NCBI RefSeq assembly: GCF_000702585.1
Contig: NZ_JNIQ01000001.1
Location: 2,051,001-2,115,000 of the forward strand
Length of the DNA: 64,000 bases
Source: Exiguobacterium aurantiacum DSM 6208
GTDB taxonomy: Bacteria > Bacillota > Bacilli > Exiguobacteriales > Exiguobacteriaceae
Direction of reading: 5' to 3'
The position numbers and the translations under genes were made by a program. The notes under the pieces were generated by a model. That model saw only the letters and a list, made by a program, of their open reading frames with translations, made no database searches and was not told where the DNA came from. This document shows, piece after piece, positions 17,318 to 25,875 of this stretch; within the stretch, counting starts at the first letter, position 1, and the number at the start of each line of letters is the position of its first letter.

Positions 17318-18528
17318 AGATCCTCCAATCGGGCCGCCATCGCTCGAGCATGCCCTTCTAACTGTTCTTGTTTGGCGATCCGGATGGCGGCCCGTGTCAC
17401 CGTCTCGTCGAGTTCCGTCATTTGCAGGAACGTCTGACGCCGATAGAAGTCATCGACCGACAGCCCGCTCGAGAATCGAGCCGTCCCGCTCGTCGGCAGG
17501 ACATGGTTCGGTCCAGCAATATAGTCACCGAACGCTTCGGCCGCCTCGTGACCAAGGAAGAATGAACCGCCGTGACGAATTTGTCTCATATAATCGTCCG
17601 GATTCTCGACGGCGAGTTGGACGTGTTCGGCCGCCATCTCATTCGCCTGGCGAATCGCCTCATCTTTTGACTTCACGACCACACCACCGCGTTCGAGCGC
17701 CTCGATGGCGATGTCTCGTCGGGGGAGGTCGCTCAGTTGACGTGCGAGCTCTTCCTTGACGGCGCGAGCCATCCGGTCTGTCGAGACGAGCGCGAGCGCC
17801 GTCGCCTCGACGTCGTGCTCGGCTTGGGCGAGGAGGTCGGCCGCGACCCATTTCGGATTAGCCGTCTCGTCGGCGATAATGAGCACTTCGGAAGGTCCTG
17901 CCACCGAATCGATTCCGACGATGTGAGAGACGAGCGCTTTGGCAGTGGCGACGTAGGCGTTCCCTGGCCCGACGATTTTATCGACCGGCCGAATCGACTC
18001 CGTGCCGAACGCGAGCGCCGCGACCGCTTGGGCGCCACCGACGAGATAGCATTCATCGGCCCCGGCGATTTTAGCGGCAATCAATAAGGAGACGTCAATT
18101 CCATCCGGTTTTGGCGGTGTCACCATGACGACACGATTCACGCCGGCCACTTTTGCCGGGATGACGTTCATCAAGACGCTAGACGGATAGACAGCCGTCC
18201 CACCCGGAACGTACACCCCGACCGAGTCGAGCGGCATGTAACGGCGGCCCAGTCGGAACATCTCGTCTTCGAAGACGTCGTCGTCCCGGCGTTGGCGTTC
18301 GTGGAACGCACGAATCCGCTCTGCGGCGAGCGTCAACGCGTCCGTCAGCTCGTCATAAGCCGTCGGTGGTGTGAACGTAGTCAAATCGACAGCTTCGATT
18401 TGGTTGACGCCATCAAACTTAACCGTGTATTCGAGGAGTGCCTCGTCTCCTCTCGCCTCGATGGCCTCAAGGATCGGTTTGACCGCTTCGGCCCAAGTTT
18501 CACGTCGTGTCCGGTTTTGTGAGCTCAT
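17314..18528 (-). CDS. hisD: Histidinol dehydrogenase HisD
   Basis: A 404-residue zinc enzyme that oxidises histidinol to histidine in two NAD steps. Signatures include [16 protein letters not shown], the substrate-side [24 protein letters not shown] and the zinc ligands of the QAEHD and GPNHVLPT segments. I chose ATG at 18528 because it overlaps the hisG stop as ATGA with AAGGAGG 7 nt upstream; an in-frame ATG 33 bp earlier lacks such a site. It is slightly shorter at the N terminus than B. subtilis HisD. Confidence 0.96.
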   Translation of the reverse strand: MSSQNRTRRETWAEAVKPILEAIEARGDEALLEYTVKFDGVNQIEAVDLTTFTPPTAYDELTDALTLAAERIRAFHERQRRDDDVFEDEMFRLGRRYMPLDSVGVYVPGGTAVYPSSVLMNVIPAKVAGVNRVVMVTPPKPDGIDVSLLIAAKIAGADECYLVGGAQAVAALAFGTESIRPVDKIVGPGNAYVATAKALVSHIVGIDSVAGPSEVLIIADETANPKWVAADLLAQAEHDVEATALALVSTDRMARAVKEELARQLSDLPRRDIAIEALERGGVVVKSKDEAIRQANEMAAEHVQLAVENPDDYMRQIRHGGSFFLGHEAAEAFGDYIAGPNHVLPTSGTARFSSGLSVDDFYRRQTFLQMTELDETVTRAAIRIAKQEQLEGHARAMAARLEDL

Positions 18529-19133
18529 GCGCCTTCCTCCTTGCTGAGACGACGAATCCATGCCTTCAATTCGTCCGGATCGTTCGCGAGCGCCGTCTCA
18601 CTCGTGATGAACTTGGCGTTAATATCAAAAATCGTCTCATATTCTTCAAGGTCGTTCGCCCGAAGCGTCGCCCCCGTCTCGACGATGTCGACGATGCAGT
18701 CGGCAAGGCCGGTCAATGGAGCGAGTTCGACGGACCCGTTCAAGGCGATCACTTCGACGTTTTGTCGTTTCGATGCGAAGTGCGAGATGGCGATGTTCGG
18801 ATATTTGCTCGCGACTTTCAACTTCTTCGTCCCGTTCTTCCGTTGTTTCGGACCGCATACCGCCATGCGGCAACGGCCGAACGGCAAGTCGACGACTTCG
18901 AGGACACCAGGTGTCTTCTCACGTAAAATGTCACCGCCGACGATACCGACGTCTGCCGCGCCGTGCATGACGTATTTATAGACGTCGTCGCCTTTGACGA
19001 AGATGAACTCGTGCCCGTCGACTTCGACCGTCAACTCACGGCCGCGTTTCTCCGGCCAGACGGTCAGTCCGACTTGTTCAAAATAGTCTCGTGCCGCTTT
19101 TTCGATGCGACCTTTCGCGATTGCTACTTTCAT
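18525..19133 (-). CDS. hisG: ATP phosphoribosyltransferase, short form HisG
   Basis: A 202-residue short-form HisG, the first committed enzyme of histidine synthesis. It has the periplasmic-binding-like fold with VGIVGGDIL and the PRPP loop VDIVETGATLRAN (about 146-158). Short HisG lacks the C-terminal ACT-like regulatory domain and needs HisZ for activity and feedback by histidine; hisZ is directly upstream and overlaps by 4 bp. Confidence 0.96.
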   Translation of the reverse strand: MKVAIAKGRIEKAARDYFEQVGLTVWPEKRGRELTVEVDGHEFIFVKGDDVYKYVMHGAADVGIVGGDILREKTPGVLEVVDLPFGRCRMAVCGPKQRKNGTKKLKVASKYPNIAISHFASKRQNVEVIALNGSVELAPLTGLADCIVDIVETGATLRANDLEEYETIFDINAKFITSETALANDPDELKAWIRRLSKEEGA

Positions 19134-20053
19134 GAAATCACCTCACCTAACTGTTCTAAATCGAGTGATAACCCGAACGCGCGACGCGATTGACCGAAGT
19201 GGCCATATAGCGAATCATAGCGTCCGCCAGACAAGACACGGCGACCGTCCATCGTTCCAGTGACGGTCAGTCCCGAATAATAATCGAAATCGCCAGTCTG
19301 TCCAAAATCATAGGAAGCGTTCAATCCGATGGCCCGCAAATGCAAGACGGCACGCTCGACGTCTTCAATGTTACCCGTCAGGCTCGAATCGGCTTCTTGT
19401 TTCAATTCTTCAACGGCCGAATCGCCAATCAAGAATGGCAATTTTGCGATAAGTGGATAGTCATACGTCACAGCCAGCTCGCGAAGCGACTCGAGGTTGC
19501 GGAGCGCCAAATATTGTCTGAGCGTCCGTTCCGGTATGCCTGCCGCCTCGGCGATTGATGCGACGAGTGCGGCCGAGCCGACTTGGATGCGCAATCCTCG
19601 GCGAGGCATGATGTCTTTTGTCATCGATAAGAACGATTCAATCAATTCCGTGTCGGCCGCCTCACCGTCAATCCATTCAAGTCCGAGTTGTTGCCGTTCA
19701 TGTGGCTGGCCCGAATGTTTTGGGGTCCTGCGGTATACGGCACCGGCATAGGCAACACGCATCGGCTCGCTACCATCCGCTAGTTTCCGTGCGATTTGAA
19801 GCGTATAGTCCGGTCGCATGACGAGCAACTCCCCATCGTTGCCGAACAACCGATAATAGGCCGATTCATCGAATAAAGCGAGATCTTGGTAATGCGAATA
19901 GTACTCGACAAGCGGCGGCTCGATGACGCGATATCCGTTCGTCGTCGCCTGTTCGAGGAAAGAGAGCATCCATTGTTTCGGACGTACGACGTCCTTATCT
20001 TCTAATTCGTGCCATCCTTCCGGGATGGAACCTTTCGTATTGAACCAAATCAT
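19130..20053 (-). CDS. hisZ: ATP phosphoribosyltransferase regulatory subunit HisZ (short)
   Basis: A 307-residue class II histidyl-tRNA-synthetase paralogue that activates short HisG and senses histidine. Motif-2-like VMRPDYTLQIARKLADGSEPM and AVYRRTPKHSGQPHERQQLG, and a motif-3-like LSGGRYDSLYGHFG, are present. It stops soon after motif 3, so it lacks the C-terminal segment of the roughly 390-residue HisZ proteins; the reading frame ends cleanly and overlaps hisG by ATGA, so this looks like a natural short form. It is the first gene of the operon. Confidence 0.93.
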   Translation of the reverse strand: MIWFNTKGSIPEGWHELEDKDVVRPKQWMLSFLEQATTNGYRVIEPPLVEYYSHYQDLALFDESAYYRLFGNDGELLVMRPDYTLQIARKLADGSEPMRVAYAGAVYRRTPKHSGQPHERQQLGLEWIDGEAADTELIESFLSMTKDIMPRRGLRIQVGSAALVASIAEAAGIPERTLRQYLALRNLESLRELAVTYDYPLIAKLPFLIGDSAVEELKQEADSSLTGNIEDVERAVLHLRAIGLNASYDFGQTGDFDYYSGLTVTGTMDGRRVLSGGRYDSLYGHFGQSRRAFGLSLDLEQLGEVIS

Positions 20054-20086
20054 CTATATCACCCTTTATCTTGTTATCACTTTACC

Positions 20087-20115
20087 AAACTAAAGTAGTG
20101 TGTTAAATTTATCAA
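20087..20115 (-). promoter_or_regulatory. Candidate promoter of his operon
   Basis: On the minus strand TTGATA (20115-20110) and TAGTTT (20092-20087) are 17 bp apart, about 30 bp upstream of the hisZ start. The implied leader is short, leaving no room for a T-box. Confidence 0.45.
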
Positions 20116-20162
20116 ACGAAGCCGGTGCTGTCAACCGGCGAACTCGAAAGGAAGGTTGCTCG

Positions 20163-20978
20163 ATGATTGACTTTACCCATGATGGCCACATCCATACCCC
20201 CTTTTGTCCGCACGGCTCGAGGGATGCGTTAGAGGCGTACGTCGCGGCTGCCCGTGCACGCGGTTTGAAGACGATCACGTTCACCGAACACGCCCCGTTC
20301 CCGAAACGGTTCACCGACCCGGTCCCGGATCAGGATTCAGCGATGGCACTCGATGTCCTCCCTCGTTATCTTGACGCGATTCAACAACTCAAACAGTCGT
20401 ATGCCGGTGAGCTCGATATCCGTGTCGGCCTAGAGATTGACTTTGTTCCCGGATTCGCTGAAGAGACGATTTCCTTATTAGAGCCGTATGCCGCAGCCCT
20501 AGACGAAACGATCTTGTCGCAACATTTCCTTCTCATTGAAGACGAGTACTTCCCGGTCGACTTCTCGCTCGAGACGTTTGATGTACTCGTCGAGCGTCTC
20601 GGCTCGTTCGAGGCGGTCGTGCGTGCTTACTATGAATCACTCGAGGCTGGGCTTAAATTTGAATGGGAACGATTGAACGTGAAGCGGATCGGACACTTGG
20701 ATTTGCCGATCAAATACGAAAAACAGTATGTATGGGAGCGTGAACACGTCAAAGACGTTGAGAAGCGCCTGTTGCGAACGATTCAAGCCCACGGTTTCGG
20801 TCTTGACTTGAATACGGCAGGTTTACGAAAAGTCGACTGTGGCCGAGTGTACGCGGAAGCCGTCGCCACAGAAGCGATCACACTCGGCATCCCGCTCGTC
20901 CTCGGTTCAGACGCACACGTCGCGATCGATGTCGGCCGTAATTTTGAAGATATACAAAAAAAAGCCACGTTCCGTTGA
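20163..20978 (+). CDS. hisJ: PHP-type histidinol-phosphatase
   Basis: A 271-residue PHP-domain phosphatase that dephosphorylates histidinol phosphate. Metal-binding motifs are DGHIHTPFCPHG (8-19), FTEHAPFP (about 41-48) and LGSDAHVAIDVG near the C terminus. The ATG at 20163 follows AAGGAAGG; an in-frame ATG 63 bp upstream lacks a ribosome site. It diverges from hisZ, completing the pathway alongside the ten-gene operon. Its stop codon lies inside a terminator hairpin. The gene is also called hisK in Bacillus. Confidence 0.93.
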   Translation: MIDFTHDGHIHTPFCPHGSRDALEAYVAAARARGLKTITFTEHAPFPKRFTDPVPDQDSAMALDVLPRYLDAIQQLKQSYAGELDIRVGLEIDFVPGFAEETISLLEPYAAALDETILSQHFLLIEDEYFPVDFSLETFDVLVERLGSFEAVVRAYYESLEAGLKFEWERLNVKRIGHLDLPIKYEKQYVWEREHVKDVEKRLLRTIQAHGFGLDLNTAGLRKVDCGRVYAEAVATEAITLGIPLVLGSDAHVAIDVGRNFEDIQKKATFR

Positions 20979-20992
20979 ACGTGGCTTCTTTA
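20956..20992. terminator. Bidirectional terminator, strongest on minus strand
   Basis: GCCACGTTC (20964-20972) pairs with GAACGTGGC (20977-20985). The left side has A8 (T8 on the minus strand); the right side has TTCTTT. It ends hisJ on the plus strand, but its best T-tract serves a minus-strand transcript arriving from about 21065. Confidence 0.8.
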
Positions 20993-21097
20993 ACAGCGAT
21001 CTAGCTATCTAGATCCCCATGTTTGGTTGTCGATAACGATATGGCGTTCCATTTCTTCATCTATTGATTATAATACCACACTGATTACGTGTTGCAA
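20956..21097 (-). ncRNA. Possible small RNA or small-peptide transcript
   Basis: A self-contained minus-strand unit lies between two genes: TTGCAA (21097-21092), then TATTAT/TATAAT (21075-21067), then about 100 nt, then a perfect 9-bp hairpin with T8. The upstream gene has its own terminator (21105-21134), so this unit is not its tail. Inside are a perfect inverted repeat GATCTAG/CTAGATC (20998-21015) and two short reading frames: ATG 21052 to stop 21005 (15 aa, MERHIVIDNQTWGSR) and ATG 21060 to stop 21001 (19 aa). Neither has a good ribosome site. Whether this is an RNA, a leaderless peptide gene or nothing is inference. Confidence 0.35.
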
Positions 21098-21104
21098 GTA
21101 TAAA

Positions 21105-21134
21105 ATGAAAAAAGATGGCACAGAGGCCATCTTT
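21105..21134 (-). terminator. Terminator of the 118-residue protein gene
   Basis: AAAGATGGC pairs with GCCATCTTT around a 6-nt loop, with a T-run on the minus strand. It overlaps the stop codon of the gene at 21133. Confidence 0.8.
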
Positions 21135-21489
21135 ATACCGTCATCGCTGCATACAACTCTTTCAACTCTTTCGTTGCGGCTTCGTCCATCTGTAACGCCA
21201 CGAGTTCGACGAATTGTAAGGCCGGGTCCGTGTCCCCCGACATGCGGACAATCTCTGCTGCCGCATCGTCAAGCGCGAGCAAGATGCCCGACACACCGAG
21301 CGTCGGATAGTAACGGAGCAGCGCGCGGACGTGCTTCATCTCCGAGATGTCGTTCCCGTTAATCTTGAGCGCTTTGACCGCCAATTCTTTATGCGTCCCG
21401 ATCGCGAATTTATCTTCCCACACTTCCTCAAGTGTGATTACTGCTTCCACTTCATAGGCACCGTCAGTGAAACGAACTAGTTTTTCCAT
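21133..21489 (-). CDS. Small protein of unknown function
   Basis: A 118-residue soluble protein I do not recognise. It is acidic and mostly helical in its second half (LALDDAAAEIVRMS, QMDEAATKELKELYAAM), with a beta-rich start (YEVEAVITLEEVW). It sits alone between its own terminator and that of the gene upstream, with a TATAAT at 21526-21521 inside a small palindrome as the likely -10. Nothing indicates a catalytic role. Confidence 0.7.
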   Translation of the reverse strand: MEKLVRFTDGAYEVEAVITLEEVWEDKFAIGTHKELAVKALKINGNDISEMKHVRALLRYYPTLGVSGILLALDDAAAEIVRMSGDTDPALQFVELVALQMDEAATKELKELYAAMTV

Positions 21490-21610
21490 GTTCCATATCC
21501 CCTCTCGTTTATCTACTTTTATTATAAAAGACGATGACGGGAATAGTTTGTGAAATATTGAACATTATGTGTAAACTTTGTCTCACCGGATGGACACAAT
21601 TGAATAAGTG

Positions 21611-21640
21611 ACAAAAAAAGGCCCCTCCGAGGAGGGGCGA
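21611..21640 (-). terminator. Terminator of the deaminase gene
   Basis: GCCCCTCC (21621-21628) pairs with GGAGGGGC (21631-21638), a tight hairpin followed by T7 on the minus strand. Confidence 0.85.
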
Positions 21641-21691
21641 ATAATGGAAGAGTAAAACACCATTGGCAGTACATTAATAATATAACACCGA

Positions 21692-21706
21692 ATGTAAACG
21701 TTTACA
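21692..21706. promoter_or_regulatory. Match to the CcpA cre operator consensus
   Basis: ATGTAAACGTTTACA fits the Bacillus cre consensus WTGNAANCGNWNNCW at every position and contains a 14-bp perfect palindrome. It spans the stop codon of the deaminase gene, not a clear promoter, so its function is uncertain. Confidence 0.45.
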
Positions 21707-22277
21707 ATGTGTTTTTATAACTTTTTTCAAGTGGCATGTGAACGACTTCAATCCCGCTCTCTCGCATCAAATCAAGCCCGTCGCCGTGCTCATATCCGAC
21801 TGCGTAGACGACGCGAGCGACACGCGACGCAATCAGGGCGAGAGAACAAGCGTGGCAAGGCGAGTGTGTGACGTACGCCGTCGCCCCGAACGCGTTCGTC
21901 GAATCGGCGGCGAGTTTCCCGATCGCATTGATCTCGGCATGAATCTCATGTTGTTTCGACCAGTTGTGATGCTCATACGGGTCGTGACATTTAACAAATG
22001 TCACACCTTCATGGACGAGTTGCACTGCGGGCTCCATCAAATCGATGGTCTCGTCACGTACATATTCCGCTCGTTTATAGAAACCGTCGTCTCGTTTCAA
22101 AAAGATCTCATTACAGTTCGTGTGACCGGACGGCGTACCGTTCAACCCGATCGAAATCGGTTTCTCGTCTTTGACGATGACACAAGCGACACTCTTTGAG
22201 GCACACTTCGAGTGACGCTCGGCCATCATGTCGGCGAACTGTAACCACGTCTCATCCCATAATCGTTGTTTCTCCAT
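21702..22277 (-). CDS. dCMP-deaminase-like zinc protein (ComEB type)
   Basis: A 191-residue cytidine/deoxycytidylate deaminase family protein. Zinc ligands and the catalytic Glu are in EIHAEINAI (His-Ala-Glu) and SPCHACSLAL (P-C-x-x-C). An additional conserved N-terminal part RHSKCASKSVACVIV is typical of dCMP deaminases, which make dUMP for thymidylate synthesis. It has a strong TTAAGGAGG site and lies downstream of telA. A dCMP role is likely from the family but the substrate is not proven. Confidence 0.85.
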   Translation of the reverse strand: MEKQRLWDETWLQFADMMAERHSKCASKSVACVIVKDEKPISIGLNGTPSGHTNCNEIFLKRDDGFYKRAEYVRDETIDLMEPAVQLVHEGVTFVKCHDPYEHHNWSKQHEIHAEINAIGKLAADSTNAFGATAYVTHSPCHACSLALIASRVARVVYAVGYEHGDGLDLMRESGIEVVHMPLEKSYKNTL

Positions 22278-22290
22278 ATGTATCCTCCTT

Positions 22291-22324
22291 AAGGAAAAGG
22301 AAAGTCCGATTGCTCAGACTTTCC
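22291..22324 (-). terminator. Hairpin after telA
   Basis: GGAAAGTC (22299-22306) pairs with GACTTTCC (22317-22324), followed on the minus strand by TTTTCC. The T-tract is modest, so read-through into the deaminase gene is possible. Confidence 0.5.
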
Positions 22325-22328
22325 CCGG

Positions 22329-23564
22329 TCAATACCCTGTATCTTTCGGTAACTCTTTGTTTTTTGCTGCGATTTCGATGACTTTTTCTTTCAACTCATG
22401 TTCCATCCGGTCCAGCTCACGCTCGGCCTCACGACGTTTCTGCTTCCCTTCTTGCTGGATGCGGAGCGTCTCGTCAAGCGTCGACAACAAGTTCTCGTGT
22501 GCGACTTTCAATGATTCGACCGAGACGATGCCTTTCTCGTTCTCTTTCGCAATCTCAATCGAAGAGTCTTTCAACATCTTCGAGTTTTGCTCGAGCAATT
22601 GGTTCGTCGTTTTCGTCACGTCTTGCTGCATCCGAAGCGCCGTCTTTTGACGCGTCAGGCTGAGCGCGAGGACGACCTGGTTTTTCCAAAGCGGAATCGT
22701 GTTGACGACAGCGGACTCGATCTTTTCGGCCAAGATTTGGTTGTTCTGCTGAATGACGCGGATTTGAGGCGCCATTTGCAAGCTGATCGTCCGACTGAGC
22801 TTCAAATCATGCAACTTCTTCTCGAACCGGTCGGCGAGTTGAATCATGTCGTTCAGTTGTTGCAGTTTCACTTGGTCTCTCGACAGCTCCACTTCTTGAC
22901 GAAGCGGCGCGATCTCGTGGTCGCGGACGTGATCAAGTTTCGTCTCCCCCGCTGCGATATACACGTTCAACTCTTCGAAGTACCGTTTGTTTTTGTCATA
23001 CATCTGGTCGAGCATCGTGATATCTTTCATGAGACCGAACTTGGCACGATCTAAATTATGGATGACCTCTTCGAGATAGACGTTCATCTTCTCGAACTGG
23101 AGCTTATAGTTCTCCGCCTTTTTCTTCGCTCGTCCGATGAGCGGCAAGTTGTCGACGAAGCTCTTTTTCTCCGGTTGAAGCATGTCCGGGTCCATTTTAC
23201 GGACGTTTTGCATCAAATCGGATAACAGTTTGCCGGCGTCGCCGCCATCCTTCATCCGGACTTCAGTCAAGATTTGATCAGAGAATTGGGACAGCTCGCG
23301 CTGTACGCTCGAACCGAACAACATGACGGAATCCGTCTTTTTGATGTCAATCGACTCAGCGAGACGTGTGATTCGCTCACGGTGTTGGTCTGGGACGTCA
23401 GGCTTTACTTGGATGGCTGGCACCTCGTGCTTCGCCGTCATCGCCGACCAATCCATCGACGGGTCAGAAATCGACTCCGTCTCGGTCTCTGTTTTTGTCT
23501 TCGTCTCCGAAGTGAGTTCTTCTTCTGGCCATGACTGCCAGTTCGTTTCATTCGATGAAGTCAT
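22329..23564 (-). CDS. TelA-family toxic-anion-resistance protein
   Basis: A 411-residue TelA/YceH-type protein. It is almost entirely helical, with the characteristic run of coiled-coil segments and the conserved core LPLIGRAKKKAENYKLQFEK (about 143-162). Named for tellurite resistance, the family is linked in Firmicutes to resistance to cell-envelope agents such as nisin and cephalosporins. The N terminus carries an unusual low-complexity KTKTETETE stretch (about 22-30). It overlaps the xpaC-like gene upstream by 17 bp, the conserved xpaC-telA pairing. Confidence 0.88.
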   Translation of the reverse strand: MTSSNETNWQSWPEEELTSETKTKTETETESISDPSMDWSAMTAKHEVPAIQVKPDVPDQHRERITRLAESIDIKKTDSVMLFGSSVQRELSQFSDQILTEVRMKDGGDAGKLLSDLMQNVRKMDPDMLQPEKKSFVDNLPLIGRAKKKAENYKLQFEKMNVYLEEVIHNLDRAKFGLMKDITMLDQMYDKNKRYFEELNVYIAAGETKLDHVRDHEIAPLRQEVELSRDQVKLQQLNDMIQLADRFEKKLHDLKLSRTISLQMAPQIRVIQQNNQILAEKIESAVVNTIPLWKNQVVLALSLTRQKTALRMQQDVTKTTNQLLEQNSKMLKDSSIEIAKENEKGIVSVESLKVAHENLLSTLDETLRIQQEGKQKRREAERELDRMEHELKEKVIEIAAKNKELPKDTGY

Positions 23565-24273
23565 GTTTTTTTCTCCCTTCTGGTTGATCTGCCAATACGC
23601 GTTCCATCATGATCAATTCCCGTTCAAAGTCGACAGCGTCGTCTTCTAATAGACGGCCGCGCTGTTCTTTGAACTTGTCGACGATGAGTCGCATATTCGT
23701 GATCAGCTGCTCTCGTGTCTCTTCTTGAATGACGACACGTTTTCCTTCTAATTCTTTAAATTTCAAGACGACCGATACGAGCGAGTCCAAGTAAAATGTG
23801 AACAAGTCGCGGACGTGTTTGGCGTCTTGCGGGTTCTCGAACAGTTCGGCGAATAGGTCATGCGCTTCTTTCGATACCGCCTTCATCTCACGCCGGACCT
23901 CGATGTCTTTAATTTCGGGAAGAACGCGGTCGATTTGTTGCAACTTCTCGTATCCTTGCTCGATCGTTCGTTGCAAAAATTGAAGTTCTAAGTCGTCGGT
24001 CGCCTCGAACTGACGGGCCGGAGCCGGTTCCTCTATCGGTTTCAAGATGCGTGACCCGACGAACGTCTCTTCCTCGTCGAGTAACAGTTTCTTTTTCGCT
24101 CGTTTGGCTATCGGGGCCGGATTGCGATTCCGTCGTTTGTTTGTCGACCACACCTCGTTCAAAACGAGTGCCCCGACGATGATGAACAGCCAAGAAAAAT
24201 CAAACACACTGATGGCAAAATATAAAACTGCGCCGGTTAAGGCCCATTTCATCCATGTCTTCATTCGTTTCAC
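23548..24273 (-). CDS. XpaC-like membrane protein
   Basis: A 241-residue protein of the XpaC family (named for hydrolysis of 5-bromo-4-chloroindolyl phosphate). A pair of membrane segments near the N terminus (about 8-40, WALTGAVLYFAIS and WLFIIVGALVLNEV) is followed by a basic stretch and a long helical cytoplasmic domain. It is co-encoded with telA by a 17-bp overlap; the two are thought to act together at the membrane. The molecular function is not established. Confidence 0.82.
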   Translation of the reverse strand: MKRMKTWMKWALTGAVLYFAISVFDFSWLFIIVGALVLNEVWSTNKRRNRNPAPIAKRAKKKLLLDEEETFVGSRILKPIEEPAPARQFEATDDLELQFLQRTIEQGYEKLQQIDRVLPEIKDIEVRREMKAVSKEAHDLFAELFENPQDAKHVRDLFTFYLDSLVSVVLKFKELEGKRVVIQEETREQLITNMRLIVDKFKEQRGRLLEDDAVDFERELIMMERVLADQPEGRKKHDFIE

Positions 24274-24382
24274 CTCGTCTCGTGATACTTCTATTGTACC
24301 TTACGTCACCCGTCAAAAAAAGTTTCGTCATCTTTCTAAGCTTAGCACAACGATACGCCTCACTCTCTCGGTCGCAAGGACG

Positions 24383-24411
24383 AAAAAAAGCAAGGGGAGA
24401 GCCCCTTGCTT
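24383..24411 (-). terminator. Terminator of the sodium-coupled transporter gene
   Basis: AAGCAAGGGG pairs with CCCCTTGCTT around AGAG/G, followed by T7 on the minus strand. Confidence 0.88.
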
Positions 24412-25762
24412 ACGTGTTGAGCCACGTCGACACCATAACGATGGCAACTGTGACCGGGATGACATAGCGAATCAAGAAACGCCATACCGGATACAGTTTC
24501 TTACCTGTGTCTGAAGTTTGAATTTCTTCTTGCAAGATGCGTTGGTCGACGATATATCCGACGAAGATTGATGTGAGCAACGCGCCTGTTGGCATTAAGA
24601 TGTAACTAACGATGTAATCCATCGAATCGAAGAACGTGCGCCCATTTAAGAATTGCATCTCGCTCATCACACCGAACGAGAGCGCGGACGGAATTCCGAC
24701 TGCGAACACGACCGCAGCGGACAAGAGCGTCACGTTTCGTTTTGACAACGTCTGTTTCTTCTCGTTCAAGCGGTCCGTCACACCAGCAACGACGACTTCA
24801 AGCATCGCAATCGATGACGTGATCGAGGCGAACGTGAACAGTAAGAAGAACAGTACCATGAAGAAGCCGCCGAGCGGCACTTGGTTGAAGACGGCAGGTA
24901 ATACGACGAACAGAAGCGCCGGGCCTTCCGCCGGGTCAAGCCCTGACGCGAACACTGCCGGGAAAATCGCGAGACCGGCTAGTAGCGATACTGTGATGTT
25001 CAACAGGACGATCATGTTGGCCGAGCGGTTGAGCGTCCCTTTCGTCTGAATGTAAGACGCGTACGTCAGCATCGCCGCCACACCGAGCGAAAGCGAGAAG
25101 AACGCTTGCCCGAGCGCGAACAACACCGATTCTCCTGTGAGTGCCGAGAAGTCAGGTTGTAAGAAGAAACGGACCCCTTCCATCGCCCCGTCTAGCGTCA
25201 AGGAACGGATGACGAGCACGATGAAGCTGACGAACAGAAGCGGCATTAAAATCTTGCTCATACGCTCGATTCCGGCTTCAACACCTTTTAAGACGATCAA
25301 GAGCGTGATCAACAAGAACAAGAACTGTCCGAACACCGCGATGCCCGGCGTCGAGACGACGTCCCCGAAGACGGCGCCGAATTCATCAGGTGAACGACCG
25401 CTGAGAGTCCCGCTCAAACCGAGACCGACATAAATGAGTACCCAACCGCCGATGACGCTGTAGAATGAGAGCAATAAGAAACATGCGATGACACCGAGGT
25501 AACCGATCAACGTCCAGCGACCGTGGCCAAGCTTTTTAAATGCGAGCAACGCCGTCCGTTGTGTCGAACGTCCAACGATGAACTCACCGATTAAAAGTGG
25601 TAATCCGAGCAAAAGCGTAAATGCCAAAAACATGAGCAAAAAGGCGCCGCCTCCACTTGTACCGGTTACGTATGGAAATTTCCATATCGCTCCGAGACCG
25701 ATTGCCGACCCTGCGGCCGCTAAGATGAATCCAATTTTTGAGGCGAACGAGTTTTGCGCCAT
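24410..25762 (-). CDS. Sodium-dependent transporter, NSS/SNF family
   Basis: A 450-residue LeuT-fold transporter with about 11-12 membrane helices. The unwound TM1 motif GSAIGLGAIWKFPY (about 17-30) and GGGAFLLMF are typical. Prokaryotic members import amino acids (for example Leu, Trp, Tyr) with sodium. The substrate here cannot be assigned. It is a single-gene unit with its own terminator. Confidence 0.9.
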   Translation of the reverse strand: MAQNSFASKIGFILAAAGSAIGLGAIWKFPYVTGTSGGGAFLLMFLAFTLLLGLPLLIGEFIVGRSTQRTALLAFKKLGHGRWTLIGYLGVIACFLLLSFYSVIGGWVLIYVGLGLSGTLSGRSPDEFGAVFGDVVSTPGIAVFGQFLFLLITLLIVLKGVEAGIERMSKILMPLLFVSFIVLVIRSLTLDGAMEGVRFFLQPDFSALTGESVLFALGQAFFSLSLGVAAMLTYASYIQTKGTLNRSANMIVLLNITVSLLAGLAIFPAVFASGLDPAEGPALLFVVLPAVFNQVPLGGFFMVLFFLLFTFASITSSIAMLEVVVAGVTDRLNEKKQTLSKRNVTLLSAAVVFAVGIPSALSFGVMSEMQFLNGRTFFDSMDYIVSYILMPTGALLTSIFVGYIVDQRILQEEIQTSDTGKKLYPVWRFLIRYVIPVTVAIVMVSTWLNT

Positions 25763-25840
25763 TCCTATCCCTACTTCCTGTTTTCATTTCATTTTCATAA
25801 TAATAGTGAAATACTAACACGGTTCAGAATCGAGGACAAC

Positions 25841-25875
25841 AAAAAAAGAGAAAAGTCTGAATTCTTTTCTCTTTA
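25841..25875 (-). terminator. Terminator of the lipid kinase/OpuC unit
   Basis: AAAGAGAAAAG and CTTTTCTCTTT form the stem, with a T7 tail on the minus strand. It closes the three-gene unit read from 28992. Confidence 0.85.

Noticed and set aside
20054-20162. T-box or His leader attenuator before hisZ
   Set aside because: The apparent promoter leaves only about 25-30 nt of leader, with no terminator hairpin or His-codon run.
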